Shown here piece after piece: positions 33,261-40,587 of a DNA stretch of 64,000 nt (position 1 is the stretch's first letter; each line of letters opens with the position of its first letter). Made by a program: the position numbers and the translations under genes. The notes beneath the pieces are model-generated. The model worked only from the letters and a program-made list of their open reading frames with translations, made no database searches and had not been told where the DNA came from. This stretch comes from Lysobacter sp. M2-1 (GTDB lineage Bacteria; Pseudomonadota; Gammaproteobacteria; Xanthomonadales; Xanthomonadaceae): contig NZ_JAKPBU010000005.1 of the NCBI RefSeq assembly GCF_022662495.1, positions 186,001 through 250,000 of the forward strand. Reading direction: 5' to 3'.

Positions 33261-34232
33261 TCAACCGACCCGGCGCGATGCGCTGCGACGCCGGGCGGCG
33301 TGCTTGGGTGCAATTGGCTTGCCGTCCGCGGTGGCGTCGGCGGTGAGCTCGACCAGCAGCTCGCGGATCCAGCGCTGCCCTGCGTGCCCATGCGTGCGCT
33401 CGTGCCAGATCAGGCTCACATCGAATTGTTCGGCAAGCCAGGGAAGATCGATCGACGTGAGCCGGTCGCGCTGGCCGTGCAACAGCCGTCGCGGCACCAG
33501 CGCAACCAGGTCGCTGTCGGCCACGATTTCCGGGACGAACAGGAACGAAGCCGCCGACAGGACGACCTGACGTCGATGACCGAGCGCCGTCAGCGCGTCG
33601 TCGATCGGTGTTGTGAAACTGCCACCCGATGGCGACACGACCACGTGTTCCAGTTGAACGAACTCCTCCAGGGTCAGGCCGGTCCTTAGGCGGGGATGGT
33701 CGCGGCGCCCGATGAGCACATAGCTTTCCTCGAACAGGAGGCGGGTCCTGAGGTGCGACTGAGTCGGGTCGGGCGTGGCCATTGCCAGATCAACATCGCC
33801 ACTCGCCAATTGCTGTTCCGTCTGCGCAGGATTGAAGCGGCGAACCGCGATCCGCACACCAGGGGCCCGTTGCCGTAAGGCCAGTACCAACGGCAGGACC
33901 ACCACGGCCTCTACGTAATCCGTGCAGGCGATGGTCATGGCGAGCCTGGATCGGGCCGGCGAGAAATCCCTGTGGGCGTGAAGCGTGTTGCGCAGGTCGT
34001 CCAGGGCGAGGCGCAGCGGTCCCAGCAACTCCAGGGCCTTCGCGGTGGGCGTCATCCCGCGGTGGGCGGGAACAAGCAGGGGATCCCCGAACATGTCCCG
34101 GAGACGGCTCAGCTGGGCGCTGACTGCAGGCTGGCTGAGGTGAAGCCGCGCCGCTGTTCTGGTGACGCTTCGCTCCGCGAGCAATGCCTCGAGCGTCACC
34201 AGAAGGTTGAGGTCCAGGCGCGACGTATTCAT
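33261..34232 (-). CDS. LysR-family transcriptional regulator
   Basis: A 323-aa LysR regulator. The helix-turn-helix is at about 4-62 (VTRTAARLHLSQPAVSAQLSRLRDMFGD), followed by the periplasmic-binding-like effector domain (about 88-290). A basic Ala/Arg tail ends the protein. The start is ATG 34232; GTG 34244 is upstream without a better ribosome site. It is divergent from the NAD(P)H oxidoreductase across 92 nt that contain a 19-bp palindrome (34271-34289). This is the classic arrangement for a LysR protein controlling itself and its neighbour. The effector is unknown, plausibly a quinone or aromatic. Confidence 0.93.
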   Translation of the reverse strand: MNTSRLDLNLLVTLEALLAERSVTRTAARLHLSQPAVSAQLSRLRDMFGDPLLVPAHRGMTPTAKALELLGPLRLALDDLRNTLHAHRDFSPARSRLAMTIACTDYVEAVVVLPLVLALRQRAPGVRIAVRRFNPAQTEQQLASGDVDLAMATPDPTQSHLRTRLLFEESYVLIGRRDHPRLRTGLTLEEFVQLEHVVVSPSGGSFTTPIDDALTALGHRRQVVLSAASFLFVPEIVADSDLVALVPRRLLHGQRDRLTSIDLPWLAEQFDVSLIWHERTHGHAGQRWIRELLVELTADATADGKPIAPKHAARRRSASRRVG

Positions 34233-34270
34233 TTGGTGGATCACACATCAAAGGATTATCGATTTCAAAT

Positions 34271-34289
34271 ATGAATCCGTCGGATTCAT
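34271..34289. promoter_or_regulatory. 19-bp palindrome, probable operator
   Basis: ATGAATCC and GGATTCAT are perfect 8-bp arms around GTC. The site lies between the divergent LysR and oxidoreductase starts, 36 nt before the latter, inside an otherwise AT-rich segment. Confidence 0.6.
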
Positions 34290-34324
34290 CCTGCAACTCC
34301 CTGGGTTGCATGGAGAAAGTTACG

Positions 34325-35110
34325 GTGAAGAAGAGAGTCCTGGTCGTTTATGCCCATCCCGAACCGGCCTCGCTGACGCGCCAGCTGGTGGAGGTCGCGG
34401 TCGAGACCCTCGAGGGTCAGGGTCATGAAGTTGTGCGGTCTGATCTCTACGGGATGCGCTGGAAAGCCGTCTACGACCAGGACGACTTTCCCAGCCGCGT
34501 CGACCCCGATCGGCTTTCCTTCATTGCGGAATCGGCGCATGCCTATTCGACCGGCCGGCAGACGGATGATGTTGCCGCAGAACAGGCCAAGCTATCCAGC
34601 GCCGATGCCGTGATCCTGCTGTTCCCGCTTTGGTGGTTCGGCGTGCCGGCCATCCTGAAAGGCTGGATCGAACGCGTATTCGCGTATGGATTCGGCTATG
34701 GCTACAAGAACGGGACCAATCAGTACCGTTATGGCGACGGTGTCCTGAAGGGAAAGCGGGCGCTGGTGTCGGTCCTCGCCGGAGGACCCGAGGTGGACTA
34801 TGGGCCGCGGGGAATCAATGGACCCATGGGTGAGATCCTGTTTCCGCTCACGCATGGGGCCTTGTTCTTCGCGGGCATGGACGTGCTGCGCGCCCACGCC
34901 GTATACGGAACGGATCGGATGAGCTGCAAGGACGTCGCGACCGCCAAGGAAGCATGGCGTGGCCGCGTGAAACGTCTTTTCGAAGAGGATCCCGTCGCAT
35001 TCCGCTCGCAGAATGGCGGCGACTATCCGGATCGGCATACGTTGCGGGACGACATCGCGCCTGGCCGCACCGGGGTGTGGGCGCACGTCGCCGATGACGC
35101 TCAGGCGTAA
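34325..35110 (+). CDS. NAD(P)H-dependent flavin oxidoreductase (KefF/MdaB/NQO1-like)
   Basis: A 261-aa flavodoxin-fold quinone or modulator reductase. The FMN/FAD-binding start is VLVVYAHPEPASLTRQL. The catalytic-domain motif is LLFPLWWFGVPAILKGWIERVF, then FGYGYKNGTNQYRYGDG and a GPxGIN loop. It reduces quinones by two electrons with NAD(P)H in the cytosol. The start is GTG 34325 with GGAG at 9-nt spacing; ATG 34310 is possible. An earlier ATG at 34271 would put the start inside the palindrome and is rejected. It is divergent from LysR. The family is firm, the substrate unknown. Confidence 0.9.
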   Translation: MKKRVLVVYAHPEPASLTRQLVEVAVETLEGQGHEVVRSDLYGMRWKAVYDQDDFPSRVDPDRLSFIAESAHAYSTGRQTDDVAAEQAKLSSADAVILLFPLWWFGVPAILKGWIERVFAYGFGYGYKNGTNQYRYGDGVLKGKRALVSVLAGGPEVDYGPRGINGPMGEILFPLTHGALFFAGMDVLRAHAVYGTDRMSCKDVATAKEAWRGRVKRLFEEDPVAFRSQNGGDYPDRHTLRDDIAPGRTGVWAHVADDAQA

Positions 35111-35238
35111 CGGGACTGCCTCGGACCTTAGGCGTTCCTCAACCGACTGGCTTGGTGACGACCTGCACGGCACGCGCGAGTCCGTGGCAAGGAGTGGGAC
35201 GCGGACGTCGGCGCTGCGCGACGGACCGGTTGCTGAAC

Positions 35239-35685
35239 CTAGCCGTTGGTTTTCCGGGAAACCACATCGAACCCACCGCCGGGCCATTGCCATCGGCCGG
35301 TGATAACCCTGCCGTCCTCGCTCAGCTGGCCCTTGAAGAAATTGTCCGAGCCCTTGTCGCCGAACCAGGTCCAGTGCGTGCCGTCGTCGTCGACCTGGTG
35401 GGTATAGGTGAAATTGCTGCCGTCGTCGGCCATGAGGTGGGAGCGCAGGGTCTGCGTGTCGTCGTCCCACGTGACGTACTCGATGCCGGTCAGCGTCCGG
35501 CCGCGGGGCGTGGTGGTCTCGAATTCCTGGATCAGGTAGTGGCCGCCCAGACCCATCCGGTAGACGGAGGTGCCCGGAACGGCGCCTTCGTTCTTCCATG
35601 TTCCGACAAGATGCCGGAGTCGGGTCATCGCCGGGTGCGGTGTCAGGGGAAGTTCGGCCACCCGATGGTTGTTGCTGTCTGCCAT
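35239..35685 (-). CDS. DUF1579/lipocalin-like small protein
   Basis: A 148-aa cytosolic protein with the calycin-type opener RLRHLVGTWKNEG (23-35) and repeated beta-strand phrases such as YLIQEFETTTPRGRTLTGIEY. It ends with a W-rich strand (GRWQWPGGGFDVVS). This matches DUF1579-type lipocalin-like folds of unknown function that may bind a small hydrophobic ligand. GGGAGG precedes the ATG at good spacing. It has no signal peptide, unlike the other DUF1579 protein at 62.6 kb. It stands alone and is convergent with the oxidoreductase. Confidence 0.8.
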   Translation of the reverse strand: MADSNNHRVAELPLTPHPAMTRLRHLVGTWKNEGAVPGTSVYRMGLGGHYLIQEFETTTPRGRTLTGIEYVTWDDDTQTLRSHLMADDGSNFTYTHQVDDDGTHWTWFGDKGSDNFFKGQLSEDGRVITGRWQWPGGGFDVVSRKTNG

Positions 35686-36082
35686 ACGTTTTTCCTCCCA
35701 ACGTTGCTTCTCGATCGATCACGCGTGGACGTTGAATGCGCGTTCATTAGGACGACGTGCGGGGACGATGCGGATCGACACCTGCCCAGCGGCCGGCGCA
35801 CGGATCCGCAAGGCCCGCCCTAGAACCACAGGTCGCGGACGCAGCGGCCGTCGCCTGGCAGGTCGTCGAAAGAGCCCAGGCCGTCGAAATGGTCGATAAG
35901 CAGATGGGCAGTGCGGGCAGAAGTGGATTTCGAGCGACGGGGTTTGCTTGCCGCGATGGGCATAGGGGCGGACGGAGCGGGCGTTTCACGCGCGCGGTGT
36001 ACCGGTAGGCAGGACTTCTGGGACGGGTCTGGCAAGACTTCGCGGCTATAGTTGGTCGTACATCCAGCCAGGGGGCGTTGCC
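35686..36082. other. 397-nt stretch with one possible small ORF
   Basis: Between DUF1579 and the M13 peptidase. Apart from the 47-codon minus-strand ORF at 35820-35963, I see no gene, strong hairpin or repeat. AGGGGG just before 36083 is the M13 ribosome site. Confidence 0.6.
35820..35963 (-). CDS. possible 47-residue hypothetical protein
   Basis: Start ATG 35963, stop TAG 35820; the frame is also open upstream to 36035. The C-terminal half (LLIDHFDGLGSFDDLPGDGR, then CVRDLWF) uses codons like real genes here, with C or G in nearly every third position. There is no Shine-Dalgarno before the ATG, no known domain, and the N-terminus is Ser/Lys/Arg-rich. It may be a short real gene or the tail of a decayed one. 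Confidence 0.35.
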   Translation of the reverse strand: MPIAASKPRRSKSTSARTAHLLIDHFDGLGSFDDLPGDGRCVRDLWF

Positions 36083-38101
36083 GTGGTCAGGTCCAGCCTT
36101 CCACTCGTCGCTTTGCTCGCAGCCGCCACCGCATCCGCCGGCGCGTTGCACGGGATCAATCCCGACGACATCAACCGCAACGGCGATGCCTGCACCGATT
36201 TCTTCGACTACGCCAACGGCGCGTGGCGAAAGCAGAATCCGATTCCCGACTACATGGACCGCTGGAGCCGCCGCTGGCAATCTGGCGAGGTCAACAAGGA
36301 ACACGTGCGCGATATCCTCACCGAGCTGTCGGCGAAAACCGACTGGCCCAAGGGCAGCGCCGGCCAGCTCGCCGGCGACTTCTACGCCGCGTGCATGGAC
36401 GAATCACGGGTCGATGCACTCGGCAGCAAGCCGGTCGAGCCCTGGCTGGCCGAGGTCGACGCCATCGAGGACAAGGCAGAACTGCAGCGCATGATCGGCA
36501 CGCTGCACGACGTGGGTGTGGCCGTGCCGTTCCAGGTCTTCGCCGGCGAGGACCTGCACGAACCGTCCAGAACCATCGCCCACATCTACGCCGGCGGCCT
36601 GGGCATGCCCGACCGCGACTACTATCTCAAGCCAGAACCCCGCTTCGTCGAAGCGCGCGCAAGGTATCTCGAACACGTGGCCAAGATGTTCGAACTCGCC
36701 GGCACCCAACCGGCAGAGGCGAAACAGAACGCCCAGACCGTGTTCGCCTTCGAGAAGCGCTTGGCCGAGGCCTCGCTCGACAACGTGCAGCTGCGCGACC
36801 CGAAGTTGCAGGACCACACGACCGCGTTCGCCGACCTGCCCAAGCTCACCCCGGGCTTCGACTGGGTTAGGTACTTCGACGCCGCCAGCATGCCGCGCGA
36901 GGCGGTGAACGTGACCCAGCCGAAATTCCTGCAGCAGGTCGAGAAGGAACTCGCGACAACCCCGCTGACGCAATGGAAAACCTATCTGCGGTGGCACGTG
37001 CTCCATACCGCTGCGGACTCGCTGTCCGGGCCCTTCGTCGAGGAGAACTTCGCCTTCAACGGCAGGTTCCTGGCCGGCACCACCGAGATCAAGCCGCGCT
37101 GGAAGCGCTGTGCCGAAGCCACCGACCAGCAGCTCGGCGAAGCGCTAGGCCAGAAATACGTCGAGAAGTACTTTCCGCCGGAAGCCAAGGCCAAGATGCA
37201 GGAGATGGTGAAGAACATCCTCCTGGCGATGGATGACACCATCCGCGAACTGGACTGGATGGACGCGGCGACCAAGCAGAAGGCGCTGGAGAAGCGCGCG
37301 ACGTTCTTCCCCAAGCTCGGCTATCCGGACAAGTTCAAGGACTACCAGGGCGTGGTCGTGACGCGTGATTCGGCGTGGGACAACATCGTCGCCGCCTCAC
37401 GCTGGAACGTCGCCGACAACCGCAGCCAGGTCGGCAAGCCGACCGATCGCAGCCGCTGGGGCATGACCCCGCCGACCTCGAACGCCTACTACAACCCGCT
37501 GCAGAACGAGATCGTGTTCCCGGCCGGCATCCTGCAGCCGCCCGCGTTCGACGTGAACGCCATCGACGCCGTCAACTACGGCGCGATCGGCGTGGTCATC
37601 GGCCACGAGATCAGCCATGGCTTCGACGACCAGGGCGCGCAGTTCGATGCCCAGGGCCGCCTGGCCAACTGGTGGACGCCAGCCGACAACAAGAAATTCG
37701 AGGCCAAAGGCCAGTGCGTGGTCAAGCAGTTCGAGGGTTACTTCATCGAGCCCGGCGTGCACCACAACGGCAAGCTGGTGCTGGGTGAATCCATCGGCGA
37801 CCTGGCTGGGGCGAAAATTGCCTACCGGGCCTACCTGAAGTCGCGCGAGGGCAAGGGCCCGGAACCGACCCTCGACGGCTTCACCCCCGAGCAGCAGTTC
37901 TTCATCGCCTGGGGTCAGTTCCGCGGCGACGAAACGCGCATGGAAACCCAGCGCACCATGATCCAGGGCGATCCGCATCCCGTCGCCAAGTACCGCGTCA
38001 ACGGACCGCTGTCGAATCTGCCTGCGTTTCGTGAGGTCTTCCAGTGCAAGGCCGATGCACCGATGGTGCGGCCGGAGGCGGATCGCTGCGAAGTCTGGTG
38101 A
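36083..38101 (+). CDS. M13-family zinc metallopeptidase (neprilysin/PepO-like)
   Basis: A 672-aa exported endopeptidase. A signal peptide (about 1-19) is followed by the M13 N-terminal helical domain (DDINRNGDACTDFFDYANG). The zinc site is H508-EIS-H512 with third ligand E569 in ESIGD573, and the C-terminus CEVW is typical. NAYYNPLQNEIVFPAGILQPP is the substrate-binding strand of the family. The start is GTG 36083 after AGGGGG. M13 enzymes cut peptides of limited length, here probably in the periplasm or outside. The gene is complete and monocistronic. Confidence 0.95.
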   Translation: MVRSSLPLVALLAAATASAGALHGINPDDINRNGDACTDFFDYANGAWRKQNPIPDYMDRWSRRWQSGEVNKEHVRDILTELSAKTDWPKGSAGQLAGDFYAACMDESRVDALGSKPVEPWLAEVDAIEDKAELQRMIGTLHDVGVAVPFQVFAGEDLHEPSRTIAHIYAGGLGMPDRDYYLKPEPRFVEARARYLEHVAKMFELAGTQPAEAKQNAQTVFAFEKRLAEASLDNVQLRDPKLQDHTTAFADLPKLTPGFDWVRYFDAASMPREAVNVTQPKFLQQVEKELATTPLTQWKTYLRWHVLHTAADSLSGPFVEENFAFNGRFLAGTTEIKPRWKRCAEATDQQLGEALGQKYVEKYFPPEAKAKMQEMVKNILLAMDDTIRELDWMDAATKQKALEKRATFFPKLGYPDKFKDYQGVVVTRDSAWDNIVAASRWNVADNRSQVGKPTDRSRWGMTPPTSNAYYNPLQNEIVFPAGILQPPAFDVNAIDAVNYGAIGVVIGHEISHGFDDQGAQFDAQGRLANWWTPADNKKFEAKGQCVVKQFEGYFIEPGVHHNGKLVLGESIGDLAGAKIAYRAYLKSREGKGPEPTLDGFTPEQQFFIAWGQFRGDETRMETQRTMIQGDPHPVAKYRVNGPLSNLPAFREVFQCKADAPMVRPEADRCEVW

Positions 38102-38204
38102 TTGGATGCATGCCCGACGCGGTACGGCATAGAGCGGGCTTGAGCTCGCCCTACGTTTTCGCCGAGCGGCGGACAACGCGGCGCAGTCGCAGGCTTACGT
38201 GACT

Positions 38205-38675
38205 TCAACACGCGGACGTGGGGCTTGCCTCGATCACGCGCCGCGGCCACGCAAAATACGTCCGCCACGCATATCCCCACGGCACCACCGCCGCCAGCAG
38301 CGGCAGCGCAAGGAAGGAGCTGGCGACTTCGCCGGTGGGCGTCCCCCACAGCGCGCCGGCCTGCCATAGCGGATAGGCGACGAACGCGAGCCAGATCGCC
38401 TTGTAGCCGATGGTGAAGAACATCAGCGGCAGCCAGCGCAGTGGCCGGATTACGCCGAACAGTGCGAGTGCGGGATAGGTGGCCCACACGGCGAATGCGA
38501 CCGCGCGCACGGGATCCCACGCCCCTTCGTGCGTCAGAAGCGCACGCCATGCGGTCGGCGTGACGAACACCAGCATCAGCAAGAAGAACAGGCGCAGGCC
38601 CCAGATCTGGACGGGGCGGACACCCTCACGGCGCGGATCGGGCGCAAAGAACTGGACGAATGGGCGGGCGATCAT
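38205..38675 (-). CDS. small multi-spanning membrane protein
   Basis: A 156-aa protein with about four hydrophobic segments: IWGLRLFFLLMLVFV (24-38), AVAFAVWATYPALALFGV, WLPLMFFTIGYKAIWLAFVAY and SFLALPLLAAVVPWGYAW. No catalytic motif is visible and I recognise no named family. GGAG precedes ATG 38675. It is the last gene of a minus-strand run starting with DUF2975, four bases after the previous stop, so it is very likely cotranscribed with that group. Confidence 0.8.
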   Translation of the reverse strand: MIARPFVQFFAPDPRREGVRPVQIWGLRLFFLLMLVFVTPTAWRALLTHEGAWDPVRAVAFAVWATYPALALFGVIRPLRWLPLMFFTIGYKAIWLAFVAYPLWQAGALWGTPTGEVASSFLALPLLAAVVPWGYAWRTYFAWPRRVIEASPTSAC

Positions 38676-38679
38676 GGTG

Positions 38680-39465
38680 TCACTCCTCCGGAGATTGGGT
38701 GGAACGAGCGTGGGCCAATGCCGGCCGGATCAGCCGTCGGGTTTCATGCCTGACCTGCTGGCGGGACTGTGTGGCATTCGTCGAGTCCGGGTTGGGCACC
38801 GCGTCCCCCGGCGGATATCCGGAAAATCTGACCCTCACCAGCCAGAAGAGCAGAAGTGCCAGCGGCGCGAACGCCGCGACGAACAGAATCGGAGATCCGC
38901 GAACAGCCATCGGCAACACGTCCTGCTGGCCGAGGAAGAACGAACCGGTGGCGATGAAGAATGCGAAGCACATCCGCCACAGATGGCGCGACAGGCGTTG
39001 GGTGGCGGACTGCGTGCGGCGCCTGACGTAGCGCAGATCCCCGAGCCCGGCGAGGAGGCAGATGCCGCCCAGCAGGATGAGCGCGCCCGGCGCGGGCGGC
39101 CCGGTGAATTGCCCGGGCGGCGCGAGTGCCCGCTGCACGCCATCGGCGATGATCAGCGCGCCAAGGACCAACACGATCGCACACGCGATCTTCTCGAACG
39201 TGCCTGTGCGGTCGCTGCGACGGCGCGCGGCCAGCCAGCCGGTCGCGACGAAGTAACAGGCCATGACCCCGCCGACTGACGACTGGGGCGGCGACGCGAA
39301 TGGCGCGATGATCGACGCGGTGACGCCGAGCACGAGCATCGATGCGGCGAACGCACCGCCGGCCGCCACGTGTACGCGGCCACCCTTGCGCGCGGCAGCA
39401 GCGACCGTGCCGGCCGCCAGCGCGACCATGCCGCCGGCAATGTGGATCCAGATGAAGCCATTCAT
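38680..39465 (-). CDS. membrane protein, DUF2306-like
   Basis: A 261-aa protein with about seven hydrophobic helices, starting WIHIAGGMVALAAGTVAAAA. The pattern of an N-terminal His in the first helix and a second membrane His/Arg pair (HLWRMCFAFFIATGSFFLGQQD) resembles DUF2306-type proteins, but the match is from memory. The ATG overlaps the XRE regulator stop (ATGA), so translation is coupled. GAGGGG lies upstream. The C-terminal 45 residues are soluble and polar. Function unknown; it is likely controlled with the regulator and DUF2975. Confidence 0.78.
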   Translation of the reverse strand: MNGFIWIHIAGGMVALAAGTVAAAARKGGRVHVAAGGAFAASMLVLGVTASIIAPFASPPQSSVGGVMACYFVATGWLAARRRSDRTGTFEKIACAIVLVLGALIIADGVQRALAPPGQFTGPPAPGALILLGGICLLAGLGDLRYVRRRTQSATQRLSRHLWRMCFAFFIATGSFFLGQQDVLPMAVRGSPILFVAAFAPLALLLFWLVRVRFSGYPPGDAVPNPDSTNATQSRQQVRHETRRLIRPALAHARSTQSPEE

Positions 39466-39710
39466 GCGGAAGCCCCTCCGTCTTGATCGGGGTCGTCCGT
39501 CGGCGCATCCGCGTCGAACGCGAGCAGGTCGCCGGGCTGGCACTCGAGCACGGCGCAGATCGCCTCGAGCGTGGAGAAGCGGATCGCCTTCGCCTTGCCG
39601 GTCTTCAGGATCGACAGGTTGGCAATGGTGATGTCGATGCGCGCGGCGAGCTCGGTGAGCGTCATGCGACGCGCGTGCAGCAGCTCGTCGAGGCGGACGA
39701 GGATTGCCAT
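39462..39710 (-). CDS. XRE-type HTH regulator (YozG-like)
   Basis: An 82-aa single-domain helix-turn-helix protein: LDELLHARRMTLTELAARIDITIANLSILKTGK forms helices 1-3, then FSTLEAICAVLECQPGDLL. This is the YozG family, which is habitually found beside DUF2975 membrane proteins. Its ATG overlaps the DUF2975 stop (TGATG) and its stop overlaps the next ATG, a fully coupled three-gene chain. The paired boxes 5' of DUF2975 (40245-40278) are its most likely binding site, giving autoregulation. Confidence 0.92.
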   Translation of the reverse strand: MAILVRLDELLHARRMTLTELAARIDITIANLSILKTGKAKAIRFSTLEAICAVLECQPGDLLAFDADAPTDDPDQDGGASA

Positions 39711-40222
39711 CACACGGTTCCTTCGAGGTCGGCGCGCATGCGGGCGCCCTGGGCGAACACGCCCGACAGCACGAACAGCAGCAGCACCGCAAACCATGAG
39801 GCGATCGAGAAGCCGTCCACGCGATCGGGTTCCCACACCGCCGCGGCGATGGCCGCGACGATCAATCGCAGCACCTCGAGCGCCAGCACGCTCCACGCGA
39901 TCATGTCCAGACGCCGGGCGTTCTCGAGGATGAACGGGTCGCCGCCGCGCACCGTGTCGACGATCGCCAGCAGCCGCCGCAGGATCGTGTGCACGATCGC
40001 AGCGCCGGCGATGCCGATGACGACGATGGCGCGGAGCCCAAGAGGCACCATTGGATACTTCGACGCGATGTCGAAGCCGAGCGCCCGTTCCGGCCAGCCC
40101 GGCATGAGAAAGCTCCAGCCCAGCAGCACGGCGAGGCAGACGGCATAGAGGATGTTGAGGACAGTCAGACCCTGGATGACCGGACGGGCCACGGAGAGGG
40201 CGCGGGCGGAGGTGCTGTTCAT
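39710..40222 (-). CDS. DUF2975 membrane protein
   Basis: A 170-aa protein with four predicted helices (VLNILYAVCLAVLLGWSFL, VVIGIAGAAIVHTIL, WSVLALEVLRLIVAAIAAAV and SWFAVLLLFVLSGVFAQGA). The phrase GGDPFILENARRLDMIAW between helices 2 and 3 is the DUF2975 signature. The family has no known biochemical role but is strongly linked to YozG-type regulators. It is the first gene of the minus-strand membrane operon, directly behind an AT-rich promoter region with operator-like boxes. Confidence 0.9.
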   Translation of the reverse strand: MNSTSARALSVARPVIQGLTVLNILYAVCLAVLLGWSFLMPGWPERALGFDIASKYPMVPLGLRAIVVIGIAGAAIVHTILRRLLAIVDTVRGGDPFILENARRLDMIAWSVLALEVLRLIVAAIAAAVWEPDRVDGFSIASWFAVLLLFVLSGVFAQGARMRADLEGTV

Positions 40223-40587
40223 GCGAATGCCTCACTGATTTGCCGTAAAACGATACTAACATTATCGTTTTACGATAAAAATAGGCCAGAAGGCACCCTA
40301 TCCTGGCCGTCGGAGGTCCCGCGCCGAAGGTCGCGGCGCTGCGAGCGGGGGAGGCGCGGAAGCTGCGGATGGCGCGGAAGCCGGGCTTCAACCTGACCTG
40401 CGCGGTACCCGGTGATCAGCCGGGAGGGCGTCGGATCGGTTCTGGAAAAGAGCTCAGCCAGAGTGCGCTTCCGACTGGAGGGGAGTGAGCCCAAGCGTTT
40501 TGCTGCACTGCAGCTTTCCCCTTCGACCAATGCCGCGTCGTCGATCGTCGTGGCCCACTTGGGCCATCCAGGTCCTGGGAGCCAACG
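40223..40587. other. 365-nt control region between DUF2975 and the esterase
   Basis: Holds the ACGATA/TATCGT boxes at 40245-40278 and the GGGAG ribosome site of the esterase. The remainder (40280-40570) shows no supported gene or hairpin. Confidence 0.7.
40245..40278. promoter_or_regulatory. paired ACGATA/TATCGT boxes, probable operator
   Basis: CGTAAAACGATA (40245-40256) and TATCGTTTTACG (40264-40275) are perfect 12-bp inverted arms around 7 nt. The right arm is also half of a 15-bp palindrome, TATCGT-TTT-ACGATA (40264-40278). These boxes are strikingly AT-rich for this genome and lie 22-56 nt upstream of the DUF2975 start. The XRE regulator is the obvious ligand. Confidence 0.75.

Noticed and set aside
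38131-38155. GTAG-headed imperfect hairpin between convergent genes
   Set aside because: Stem is only about 4-6 bp; REP identity is possible but too weak to list as a feature.
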